This document shows, in pieces, positions 26,878 through 35,553 of a DNA stretch of 64,000 nucleotides. How positions within the stretch are numbered: position 1 is the stretch's first letter; the number at the start of each line of letters is the position of its first letter. Below the pieces are notes generated by a model. It ran no database searches. It saw only the letters and a list, made by a program, of their open reading frames with translations, and was not told the origin of the DNA. The translations under genes were made by a program, and so were the position numbers. Source of the stretch: an uncultured Cytophagales bacterium (GTDB lineage Bacteria; Bacteroidota; Bacteroidia; Cytophagales; Cyclobacteriaceae); NCBI GenBank assembly GCA_913057175.1, contig CAJXNP010000014.1:185282-249281 (forward strand), given 5' to 3'.

Positions 26878-28839
26878 ATGAAACAAAATCGATTATTTAT
26901 TTTACTTTTTCTTTTGAATCTCCTTTCGATGGGAACCTCGGCAGAAATCACACTTCCGTCCTTTTTCTCGGACAACATGGTCCTGCAACGAAATGCGGAT
27001 ATTTCAATTTGGGGTTGGGCGGAAGCAGGAGAGCAAATCCATGTAATCATTAAAAATAAAACCTATAAAGCTAAAGCTGGCAACAACGGGAATTGGTCGG
27101 TTTCGATTGGAAGATTCCAAACCGGTGATTCCATTCAAATACGAGTCAAAGGAAAAAATGAAATCATCCTGAAAAATGTGCTGATAGGCGATGTATGGCT
27201 GTGTTCCGGGCAATCAAACATGGATTGGTCACTATCCGGTGATTACAATGGAGAGTCGGCTATCGCTAGCGCCAATTATCCGGAGATCAGGTTGTTTAAA
27301 GTGGAAAAAGCACAAAGCCAGCACCCCGCAAAAGATGTAGCTGGCAAATGGCAGGTTTGCTCTCCTGAAACAGTGGGGCACTTTTCTGCGGTGGGATATT
27401 ATTTCGGAAAGGAACTTTTTGAAAGTCAGAATATACCCATTGGGTTAATACAAGCCTCATGGGGAGGTTCGGACATTTCTACCTGGATGTCATGGAATGC
27501 GTTGGCAAAGCTACCGGAATTCAGAGAAGACAGAAAATTGCTCCGGGAGGAAGAAGATTACCTGGCAATCAAATCTGACAAATACGAGCAGGAATTGAAC
27601 AGTTGGTTGTCAGACTTAAGTATGAACAGCAAGTTACTGAAGAATAAAAACGAACTTGACAGGTCTTCGCTACATGGTGTAAAGTGGATAAATACTAAAA
27701 TGCCCTTGATCCTTGAACGAACTTCCGCCGGAGATATAAATGGTCTGGTTTGGTTTAAAACCACAATTCACAATGGGAAATATTTCAAAAGTGACTCCCT
27801 GACCTATCTGAGTTTGGGCAAACTTGATGACCATGATCTGGTCTTTCTTAATGGTCGGTTAATCGGTCATGCAGGATGGAAGGAATGGAACCGGTTTTAC
27901 GAAGTCCCAGATTCGCTTTTGGAAGATGGTGCAAATGAACTCGTTATTGGGATCGTGGACTACGGAGGGGATGGTGGGTTCAAAGGGAGTTCAAACGATT
28001 TGTTCATAGATTCTTTCGATCAAAATGGTGTAAACGCACGGTTTCCTTTGTCTAAAAACTGGCAGTATCTTGTGGAAGGTTACCTTCCGAAGCTCAAACC
28101 TACTTGGTTGGGAGGGATCAATGAGCCAACCATTCTTTACAATGCGATGCTGGCTCCACTGACAAAATATGCCTTGAAAGGAGCAATTTGGTACCAGGGT
28201 GAACATAGTAAGTCACAACCAGATGGCTATGATTCAAGATTAAAAGCCTTGATCAATGACTGGAGAGAGCAATGGAAACAGGAAGATCTGCCCTTTATCT
28301 TTGTCCAGCTGCCAAATTATGCGAATGAGCCCGGTCAATATCCCGATGGAAATTGGGCGTTGCTGAGACATTTGCAATCCAAAGCCCTCGAACTCCCAAA
28401 TACCGGTATGGCTGTTACCTATGATGTAGGAGATCCTCATGATATCCATCCTCTTCATAAGGGACCAGTTGGACATCGTCTGGCATTGGTCGCCAGAAAT
28501 AAGGCTTACCATGAAAATGTTGTTTGTTCAGGGCCTCTGTTAAAAGAAGTTGAAAGGAAGGATAGTGCTATTTATATCAAATTTGAAAATTTTGGTGAGA
28601 GAATGATGGTGAGGGATCCATATGAGTATTTACGCGGTTTTCAAACAGGGTATTCTGAAAATGGAAAGCTGAAACTCGGTTATAGTCAGGCAAAGGTTGC
28701 AGGCGATAAAGTTGTCATTGACTGCAAAGACAATATAAAGATTGAAGTGATCAGATACGCATGGGAAGATAATCCTGACGCGAATTTATACAATGAATCG
28801 GGCATTCCGGCTCCACCTTTTGAATATTGGTTTAACTAA
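26878..28839 (+). CDS. Sialate O-acetylesterase-like (SASA) esterase with inserted jelly roll
   Basis: ATG at 26878 (one base after the previous stop) gives 653 residues with a signal peptide; an in-frame ATG at 26869 is an alternative. CSGQSNM places the nucleophile at Ser113, GLIQASWGGSDISTW is the oxyanion region, GAIWYQGEHSK is the conserved late motif, and DPHDIHP (about 519-525) supplies the Asp/His. Between residues about 270 and 400 a beta-galactosidase-like jelly roll is inserted (VWFKTTIHNG, DHDLVFLNGRLIGH). Such SASA proteins in plant and algal glycan loci remove O-acetyl groups from sugars other than sialic acid. It is in the 23188 operon. Confidence 0.88.
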   Translation: MKQNRLFILLFLLNLLSMGTSAEITLPSFFSDNMVLQRNADISIWGWAEAGEQIHVIIKNKTYKAKAGNNGNWSVSIGRFQTGDSIQIRVKGKNEIILKNVLIGDVWLCSGQSNMDWSLSGDYNGESAIASANYPEIRLFKVEKAQSQHPAKDVAGKWQVCSPETVGHFSAVGYYFGKELFESQNIPIGLIQASWGGSDISTWMSWNALAKLPEFREDRKLLREEEDYLAIKSDKYEQELNSWLSDLSMNSKLLKNKNELDRSSLHGVKWINTKMPLILERTSAGDINGLVWFKTTIHNGKYFKSDSLTYLSLGKLDDHDLVFLNGRLIGHAGWKEWNRFYEVPDSLLEDGANELVIGIVDYGGDGGFKGSSNDLFIDSFDQNGVNARFPLSKNWQYLVEGYLPKLKPTWLGGINEPTILYNAMLAPLTKYALKGAIWYQGEHSKSQPDGYDSRLKALINDWREQWKQEDLPFIFVQLPNYANEPGQYPDGNWALLRHLQSKALELPNTGMAVTYDVGDPHDIHPLHKGPVGHRLALVARNKAYHENVVCSGPLLKEVERKDSAIYIKFENFGERMMVRDPYEYLRGFQTGYSENGKLKLGYSQAKVAGDKVVIDCKDNIKIEVIRYAWEDNPDANLYNESGIPAPPFEYWFN

Positions 28840-28852
28840 AAATTGTTAACAA

Positions 28853-29512
28853 ATGAATCTACGAATCAAGTTTTTTGTTTTTATTTTTCTTCTTGCTGGT
28901 AATAGTATTTTTGCACAGGATCCCCTACGGTGGGAGGAGACCATTCAAAAATACGAAAAGAAAGATAGCATCAACCCCTCAAAAGAAGGTGCTAACTTAT
29001 TTGTCGGAAGCTCTTCAATCGCCATCTGGCAAGACATGGACGAATATTTTCCGGACTACTATGTGTTGAACCGGGGTTTTGGAGGTTCCCATTATTCAGA
29101 TCTCATCCACTATGCAGACCGGATAATCTATCCCTATCATCCTACCAAGGTCTTTATTTACGAAGGCGATAATGACATTGCTGCCGGGGAGGATATCAAA
29201 GCCATATTTGAGGAAGCGAAGCAACTCAGGGAAATGATCAGTCAAAACCTTCCAGGTGTTCCGGTAGCGATCATCTCACCAAAACCAGCAGTCGCACGGT
29301 GGGAATTCAGAAAGCAATACAGGAAGTTAAATAAAATGCTGGAAAAGTACGCCGATAAAACTCCGGATACGGAATTCATCGATGTTTGGACTCCTGCCCT
29401 TGACGAAAACGGGGAGGTATTTACCAATATCTTTTTGGATGATAATTTACACATGAATGCAGAAGGCTATAAGATCTGGCAGAAAGAAATTGAACCCTAC
29501 CTTGTAAAATGA
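28853..29512 (+). CDS. GDSL/SGNH-family esterase
   Basis: This 219-residue protein has a signal peptide ending IFAQ. It shows the four SGNH blocks: GSSSIAIW with the nucleophile near Ser54, GFGGSHYSDL, EGDNDIAAG and DNLHMNAEGY with the Asp-x-x-His pair near 196-200. These enzymes remove acetyl or other acyl groups. It is 13 bases after the SASA esterase, so the operon carries two different deacylases in a row, suggesting a heavily acylated substrate. It overlaps the next gene by 4 bases. Confidence 0.85.
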   Translation: MNLRIKFFVFIFLLAGNSIFAQDPLRWEETIQKYEKKDSINPSKEGANLFVGSSSIAIWQDMDEYFPDYYVLNRGFGGSHYSDLIHYADRIIYPYHPTKVFIYEGDNDIAAGEDIKAIFEEAKQLREMISQNLPGVPVAIISPKPAVARWEFRKQYRKLNKMLEKYADKTPDTEFIDVWTPALDENGEVFTNIFLDDNLHMNAEGYKIWQKEIEPYLVK

Positions 29513-30978
29513 AATTTAAATGCCTCGTACCATTGATCTTATTGCTGGGTTGTATGATGGATAAGCAACCAGTGGAATTCCAGTCATGGGATACCGTCAT
29601 ACGAGATGTTGGTACCTTTTCTTCACCCCGGGCATGCGACCTGAATGGCGATGGCATTAAGGACATTATTTTTGGTTCAGGCAAGGTGGAATTCCAGCCA
29701 ACCGATTCTGCAGTCTTCGCTCTGAATGGTGCAAACGGAGAGCTTTTATGGAAAGTAGGAGCACGCGATCAGATCTTTGGTTCGGCCGGTTTTCAGGACA
29801 TTACGGGAGACGGAATAAAAGATGTTTTCATCGGGGGCCGTTCTGCAGAATTTATGGCCATTAATGGTGAGAGCGGCAAGGTAATCTGGGAGTACTTTCC
29901 ACAGGGGGACCAGGAAGATGCCACACTAAAAAAACTATACAATTTTTATAATCCTCAATTTGTCAGGGATATTGACGGGGATGGACACAAAGACATCGTT
30001 ATTGCCAATGGAGGTTACGTGAAAGCGCTTCCAAATGATCATGATCGACCACCTGGTAAACTGATGATTATCAGCGCCAAGCACGGTGGTCTCATCGCCG
30101 AAGCGTATATGCCTGATGATAAGGAAACATACATGTCATGCATTCTAATGGACTCTGATACGGATGACCCAAGAATTATTTTTGGGACAGGAGGGGAAAG
30201 AATAGCCGGAAATTTATACGTGACCAGGCTTTCAAACATTTTGGAAAATGATATTTCCGAAGCCAGGAAAATTGCTACCAGTGCAACAAAGGGGTTTATC
30301 GCTCCTCCTGTTTTGGCTGATATCAATATGGATGGAGAACAGGATATCGTGGTCAATGCAGTGGATGGCAGAATGATTGCAATAGATGGATCTGATTATC
30401 ACATATTGTGGGAGATCTCCATTCCGGGCACGGAGAGTTATTGCTCGATAGCTGTTGGTTATTTTGATGAAGATGATGTGCCTGATTTCTTTACGAATTT
30501 TGGGATTGGGGTCTTTCCGGACCTTATGAGATCTATTCAACTGGCAGTGAATGGCGCAAATGGAAATATTCTGAAAATGGATTCATTAGGAAGCTTTCAT
30601 TATGGAAGCCCTGTAGCAGTTGATCTGGATGAGGATAATCGTGATGAGATATTCTATCATATCAACGAATCCAGTCCTCAGATTATAAAAAATGTCCTGA
30701 AGGTCTTTGATATCAATAACGATACAATTTACAACTTTAGTGAAAAGTGGTCTGGCGCCAACATCGCCTCAACACCTTTGTTGGATGATCTGGATCAGGA
30801 TGGATATTTAGATATCGTTTGTATTCACGAAAATAATCCGCTGGATCTATTTTCATTAAACTACAAAACCGGTGTGGTCATTCACACTTTTAAAACAGAT
30901 TATAAAGCTAGTAACCAATTGCAATGGGGTTCATACATGGGTACCCATTTTGACGGAAAATTCAATGAAATTATATGA
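29509..30978 (+). CDS. FG-GAP/VCBS beta-propeller lipoprotein
   Basis: This 489-residue protein has a lipobox LLGC (residue 14). Repeats carry calcium-loop signatures: DLNGDGIKDIIFGSG, DITGDGIKDVFIGG, DIDGDGHKDIVIANGG, DINMDGEQDIVVNA and DLDQDGYLDIVCI. This is an integrin-like seven-bladed propeller with intervening PQQ-like strands (GKVIWEYFP). No hydrolase motif is visible. It could be a surface glycan-binding protein or, less likely, a lyase of the seven-bladed propeller type found in rhamnogalacturonan lyases. It overlaps both neighbours by 4 bases (ATGA). Confidence 0.78.
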   Translation: MKFKCLVPLILLLGCMMDKQPVEFQSWDTVIRDVGTFSSPRACDLNGDGIKDIIFGSGKVEFQPTDSAVFALNGANGELLWKVGARDQIFGSAGFQDITGDGIKDVFIGGRSAEFMAINGESGKVIWEYFPQGDQEDATLKKLYNFYNPQFVRDIDGDGHKDIVIANGGYVKALPNDHDRPPGKLMIISAKHGGLIAEAYMPDDKETYMSCILMDSDTDDPRIIFGTGGERIAGNLYVTRLSNILENDISEARKIATSATKGFIAPPVLADINMDGEQDIVVNAVDGRMIAIDGSDYHILWEISIPGTESYCSIAVGYFDEDDVPDFFTNFGIGVFPDLMRSIQLAVNGANGNILKMDSLGSFHYGSPVAVDLDEDNRDEIFYHINESSPQIIKNVLKVFDINNDTIYNFSEKWSGANIASTPLLDDLDQDGYLDIVCIHENNPLDLFSLNYKTGVVIHTFKTDYKASNQLQWGSYMGTHFDGKFNEII

Positions 30979-32141
30979 GAAAATTGATCATAGCACTTTT
31001 GATAGGATCACTTCTTTCCTGCAACAAAAAAGAAGAGCCTTCCTGGGTTGATCATGCAATTGACGTCTCAGGTGTTCAATACAAAAAAATGGCTGAAATG
31101 GCATTAGCTGAGCAATCATACCCGCGCAGCGTGGATTCGAACGGTAGCATTAAGTGGGTTGGTCCACATGACTGGACCAGTGGTTTTTTTCCCGGATCCT
31201 TGTTTTACCTGTTTGAGCTAACCGGTGATTCCTCGTTCTATTCTTACGCAACTCGTTTAACAGAATCCTTGCAGGTCTTGGAATATGACTCAACCACGCA
31301 TGACCTGGGTTTCATGATATATTGCAGCTTTGGCAATCAATACCGCCTGCAACCGGAGGAAATGGTCGCTGAAATAATGATTAATGGGGCAAACAGCCTT
31401 TCATCAAGATTCAATGAAACGATCGGCTGCATCCGTTCCTGGGATTTTGGCAGTTGGCAGTTTCCGGTCATTATCGACAACATGATGAACCTGGAATTTC
31501 TTTTCTGGGCAACAAAATATACAGGCGACCAACGTTACGCCGATATTGCCATACAACATGCACAAACCACTATGAAAAATCATTTCCGTCAGGATTTTAG
31601 CTCTTATCACGTCTTGGACTACGATACCCTAACCGGCAATGTGCTATCAAAAGAAACATTTCAGGGATATAGTGATGAATCAGCCTGGAGTCGTGGTCAG
31701 GCCTGGGGTTTGTATGGGTTTACCGTTGTCTTTCGGGAAACACGAGATAGCACATATCTGGAGCAAGCAAAAGGAATAGCAGATTTTATTCTGGATCAGC
31801 CCAATTTACCGGTAGATAAGATTCCTTACTGGGATTTTAATGATCCGGATATACCCGAAACACCACGGGATGCTTCAGCCGCAGCGGTAATGGCCTCAGC
31901 ATTCCTGGAACTTTCCCAATACATAGCGGAAGGGGATAAATATGAATCAGCTGCCAGGGAAATATTGAAAAATCTCAGTTCGTCAAAATTCCTGGCAGAA
32001 AAAGGAAATAACAACTCTTTTATACTCATGCATAGTACGGGTTTTAAACCTGAAAACAGCGAAGTGGATGTTCCTCTCAATTATGCAGATTACTACTACC
32101 TGGAAGCATTGAAACGTTATTTAAAACTTAAAAATTCTTAA
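30975..32141 (+). CDS. Unsaturated glucuronyl hydrolase, GH88
   Basis: This 388-residue lipoprotein has lipobox LLSC (Cys16). The two GH88 aspartates are visible: Asp110 in THDLGFMIY and Asp168 in VIIDNMMNLEFLFW. DESAWSRGQAWGLYGF and DASAAAVMASAFLEL complete the (alpha/alpha)6 barrel signature, and PLNYADYYYLEAL ends it. GH88 removes 4,5-unsaturated glucuronic or iduronic residues left by lyases. Together with GH105 at 4420, the locus has two enzymes for unsaturated ends, arguing for a uronate-rich polymer cut by a lyase. It overlaps the FG-GAP gene by 4 bases. Confidence 0.94.
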   Translation: MRKLIIALLIGSLLSCNKKEEPSWVDHAIDVSGVQYKKMAEMALAEQSYPRSVDSNGSIKWVGPHDWTSGFFPGSLFYLFELTGDSSFYSYATRLTESLQVLEYDSTTHDLGFMIYCSFGNQYRLQPEEMVAEIMINGANSLSSRFNETIGCIRSWDFGSWQFPVIIDNMMNLEFLFWATKYTGDQRYADIAIQHAQTTMKNHFRQDFSSYHVLDYDTLTGNVLSKETFQGYSDESAWSRGQAWGLYGFTVVFRETRDSTYLEQAKGIADFILDQPNLPVDKIPYWDFNDPDIPETPRDASAAAVMASAFLELSQYIAEGDKYESAAREILKNLSSSKFLAEKGNNNSFILMHSTGFKPENSEVDVPLNYADYYYLEALKRYLKLKNS

Positions 32142-32145
32142 TTGA

Positions 32146-33777
32146 ATGATGGTCAACTTACGGATAAACCTAACTATTTTCCTACTCCTTATTGGCTTGG
32201 CAAGTCAGGTAATTGCGCAAAAGCATTTACCTGTATTGAAAAAGGAGGATGGAAAGCATACATTTTATGTGGATGGAAAACCCTTTCTCATCCTCGGCGC
32301 TCAGCTTTGGAACAGCAGCGCATGGCCATCCGTCACCGATAAATTCTGGGATCAGGCCAAAGAGCTAGGTTGCAATACCATCGAAGCGCCTATTTACTGG
32401 CAAAACATTGAGCCTTCCCCGGGAGAATTCAACTTTAAAGAACTGGATCATCTGATCCTTTCTGCAAGGGAGAGTGGTTTCCGGTTGGTTCTCCTTTGGT
32501 TTGGAAGTTATAAAAACGGGCGTTCGCAATATGCCCCTCCCTGGGTACTCGAAAACACGGAAAAATATCCGCGAATGAAAAATGCAGCGGGGAATGATAT
32601 CTATGTTCTTTCTGCTGTTTCTGAAACGAATTTGGAAGCCGACAAACATGCTTTCGTTGAAGTGATGAAGCATATCAGGGAAATCGACAAGGATCATCAG
32701 ACTGTGATCATGATGCAGGTAGAAAACGAGCCAGGCTCTATGTGGACCGATCGGGATTATTCTGATAAGGCAAATGAGCTCTTTAACAGCCATGTGCCCC
32801 AGTTTATTTTGAAAAAATTAGATAAAGAGGATGGGACATGGGAACAGGCTTTTGGCATCGATGCACCAGAAGCTTTTAATGCGTGGTGCATTTCAGGCTA
32901 CATCGATGAAATAGCTGAAGCAGGAAGAAAAGTCTACAATTTACCTATGTATGCAAATGTCTGGATCCGCGAAAATGCCTTTGAAAGGCCGGGTGAATAC
33001 CCAAGTGGTGGACCTACTTCAAATATGATTCCAATTTGGAAAGCCAATGCTCCCAATCTGGACCTGCTTGCGCTGGATGTCTATCATGGTAATGTCAATA
33101 TATTCAACGACTTATGTGAAAAATACAACCGTTCTGATAACGCTTTGTTTATCCCGGAAATGGGTAACGGCGATAATTTTGCCCGCTTTCAGTTCTATGC
33201 AATAGGGAATTATGGAGCCATAGGTGTAGCCCCTTATGGTATTGATCCTTTCCATAGGGATCCGCGGGATTTAAGAGATCAAATCAAGCTTGACAAAAAA
33301 TTTGATGGCATAGCTAAAAATTATAACCTGCTTTCAAAGGCTATTTACCCTATTTCTCAGCTACAGGGAACCGATAAATTGAAAGCCGTGGGAGAGGAGG
33401 AAGGAATGTCAGAGAAATTATTGAGACTTGAAAATTATGATCTGTTGCTATCTTTTGGTTATCCGACTTACAAAGATCGAAACAGGCGAACAGGTCGGGT
33501 ATTGGTGGGGCAAACCGGCGAGGATGAATTTCTGTTAATTGGTTTTGATACGAAATTTGAATTCCGGCCTTCCTTTGGTTCTCCGTACAACAATGTGGAA
33601 TTTGTATTGGTGGAAGAAGGCTATTTTGAAGGGGAAAAATTTGTACGGGAAAGGATCTGGAATGGTGATGCCTTGTATCATTCGACATTACCACCGGAAG
33701 GCGCCGTGTTGAAGATCAAGCTGCGGAGGGTTGAATCATCGGAACAAAGAAAGGAAAAGGCCAATTTTGATAAATAG
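32146..33777 (+). CDS. GH35/GH42-like clan A glycosidase with DUF5597-type C-terminus
   Basis: This 543-residue protein has a signal peptide ending VIAQ. FYVDGKPFLILGAQLWNSSAWP and GCNTIEAPIYWQNIEPSPGEFNF match the opening of GH35-type barrels. MMQVENEPGS places the acid/base at Glu195 and LFIPEMGNGDN the nucleophile at Glu338. The C-terminal beta region (about 430-530, RVLVGQTGEDEFLLIGFD) resembles DUF5597. Enzymes of this group act on beta-galactosides, beta-glucosides or related glycosides. It begins 4 bases after the GH88 gene. The clan is secure; the exact family is not. Confidence 0.82.
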   Translation: MMVNLRINLTIFLLLIGLASQVIAQKHLPVLKKEDGKHTFYVDGKPFLILGAQLWNSSAWPSVTDKFWDQAKELGCNTIEAPIYWQNIEPSPGEFNFKELDHLILSARESGFRLVLLWFGSYKNGRSQYAPPWVLENTEKYPRMKNAAGNDIYVLSAVSETNLEADKHAFVEVMKHIREIDKDHQTVIMMQVENEPGSMWTDRDYSDKANELFNSHVPQFILKKLDKEDGTWEQAFGIDAPEAFNAWCISGYIDEIAEAGRKVYNLPMYANVWIRENAFERPGEYPSGGPTSNMIPIWKANAPNLDLLALDVYHGNVNIFNDLCEKYNRSDNALFIPEMGNGDNFARFQFYAIGNYGAIGVAPYGIDPFHRDPRDLRDQIKLDKKFDGIAKNYNLLSKAIYPISQLQGTDKLKAVGEEEGMSEKLLRLENYDLLLSFGYPTYKDRNRRTGRVLVGQTGEDEFLLIGFDTKFEFRPSFGSPYNNVEFVLVEEGYFEGEKFVRERIWNGDALYHSTLPPEGAVLKIKLRRVESSEQRKEKANFDK

Positions 33778-33807
33778 ATTCTTCTCCCCGAATGAAAAAG
33801 CGTTAAG

Positions 33808-35265
33808 ATGAACTCACTTTCGAAATGCCTGAAATTCATTTTTTTGATTGGATGGATACCTTTTATTGTTTCCTGCCAGAAAAAAAAATTACAATTTAAG
33901 CTGGACAAACCCAATATCATCATTTTTCTGGCAGATGACCTGGGCTACGGTGATTTGGGTTGCTATGGTCATCCGGTAATCAAAACGCCAAACCTGGATA
34001 GACTTGCTCAGGATGGTGTGAAGCTCAATCGGTTTTATGCAGCTTCTCCTGTTTGTTCGCCAAGCAGAGTAGGCCTCATGACGGGTAAGATCCCAAATCG
34101 TTTAGGGGTTTATGACTGGATACCTGAAAATTCCAATATGCACATCCCGGATTCGGTGACAACCCTTCCCCGGTTGTTGAAGGAAAATGGCTATCAAACC
34201 GGGTTGTTTGGAAAGTGGCACTGCAATGGTAAGTTCAATCGTCCTGAGCAGCCGCAACCCGACGATTTGGGCTTCGACTACTGGATCGCCACGCAAAACA
34301 ATGCTGTTCCCAGTCATGAAAACCCGGAGAATTTTGTGAAAAATGGACAGCCTGTCGGTAAAATGAGTGGTTTCAGTTCCCAGCTTATGGCTGATGAGGT
34401 AATTACGTGGCTGGATAACAAAAGGGATTCTCAACCATTTTTTTGCTATGTGCCCTTTCATGAACCGCACGAACCTGTCGCTTCACCGCCTGATTTAGTT
34501 GACAGCTATTTGGATCAGGCTATTAATGTTGATCAGGCACAATACTTTGCCAACGTTTCCAATATGGACCGTGCAATCGGCAGGGTAATCAATAAGTTGA
34601 AGGAAAGCGGGGAACTGGAAAATACCCTGATCATTTTTACCAGTGACAATGGCCCGGAGACATTAGGCAGGTACCCGGGTACGAATAGGTCATATGGTTC
34701 TCCGGGAAATTTAAGGGGCATGAAGGTTCAGCTGTATGAGGGAGGAGTGCGTGTACCGTGTATCATCTATTGGCCGGGATTGAATTCTCGTAGTGAGACG
34801 ACAGACAAAGTAATTTCTTCATTGGATATACTTCCTACCGTTGCTGATCTTATTGATGTCGATTTGCCAAAAAATGAAATCTTTGATGGAGAGAATATAA
34901 TACCGGTTTTAAAAGGTGAAAAACCACAACGGGAAAAAGAATTGTTCTGGTTTTACCCAACCGCTGTTGTAGGGCCAAATATTGCCATGGTTTCTGGCGA
35001 AAATAAACTGATGGCAAAAAGTACTTATGAATACATTGAACCCGGAAAAACGGGAGGCATATTGATCAACAATGAATCTGTCCATGCTATTGTAAATGAC
35101 TCTGTTAGTGCCAATTATTTTTTATTTAACCTGAACATCAACCCTTCAGAACAGCAATCTTTATCAGCCTATTCTTCTCATTTGGTGGATTCATTGAATG
35201 CCAGATTGCGTGATAGATTTTATGATCTGAGAGAAAATTCACCTGAAATAAATTTGCGTCAATAA
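33808..35265 (+). CDS. Family S1 sulfatase lipoprotein
   Basis: This 485-residue protein has a lipobox IVSC (Cys23). NIIIFLADDLGYGDLG supplies the metal-binding Asp pair, and CSPSR at residues 83-87 contains the formylglycine Cys83 of S1 sulfatases. FGKWHC, CYVPFHEPHEP and FTSDNGPE carry the remaining metal and sulfate ligands. It removes a sulfate ester from an oligosaccharide. Cys83 needs conversion to formylglycine by a maturase not encoded in this window. It is the last gene of the 23188 operon and the only sulfatase seen, though the locus may continue beyond the left edge. Confidence 0.93.
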   Translation: MNSLSKCLKFIFLIGWIPFIVSCQKKKLQFKLDKPNIIIFLADDLGYGDLGCYGHPVIKTPNLDRLAQDGVKLNRFYAASPVCSPSRVGLMTGKIPNRLGVYDWIPENSNMHIPDSVTTLPRLLKENGYQTGLFGKWHCNGKFNRPEQPQPDDLGFDYWIATQNNAVPSHENPENFVKNGQPVGKMSGFSSQLMADEVITWLDNKRDSQPFFCYVPFHEPHEPVASPPDLVDSYLDQAINVDQAQYFANVSNMDRAIGRVINKLKESGELENTLIIFTSDNGPETLGRYPGTNRSYGSPGNLRGMKVQLYEGGVRVPCIIYWPGLNSRSETTDKVISSLDILPTVADLIDVDLPKNEIFDGENIIPVLKGEKPQREKELFWFYPTAVVGPNIAMVSGENKLMAKSTYEYIEPGKTGGILINNESVHAIVNDSVSANYFLFNLNINPSEQQSLSAYSSHLVDSLNARLRDRFYDLRENSPEINLRQ

Positions 35266-35316
35266 CAAAGACAAGGATTTAACCCGGGAAATTCTGTGAA
35301 TTTTCCGTCCTTCGGA

Positions 35317-35469
35317 CCGACGATTTGCAAAATCGTGGTTGTGAGAAAGTTTTGTTTAATAACGATAACAATCAGAAATTAATCATTCCTCAAATCTGAG
35401 GAACAAAGATTTTGCAAATGTCGGGGTTAACCCCCTACGAGTCTGATACGACTTTCGGAGTCATCAGAC
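35317..35469. repeat. Structured intergenic element with interrupted 17/18-bp inverted repeat
   Basis: CCGACGATTTGCAAAATC (35317-35334) is matched by its reverse complement GATTTTGCAAATGTCGG (35408-35424) with one gap. Inside or beside these arms are a 7-bp hairpin (ACGATTT-GCA-AAATCGT, 35320-35336), a perfect palindrome GGGGTTAACCCC (35423-35434) and a second hairpin in which GTCTGAT (35441-35447) pairs with ATCAGAC (35463-35469). The element fills the convergent gap between the sulfatase and the PHP-type gene. It could be a bidirectional terminator or a small non-autonomous repeat. Confidence 0.5.
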
Positions 35470-35553
35470 CTGGCAAAACTTATTGGATAACGGAAGTTTT
35501 CCATAATTTTTCGTCACTATTCATATTTTTCACATGAATAAAGGGGGTTAATT

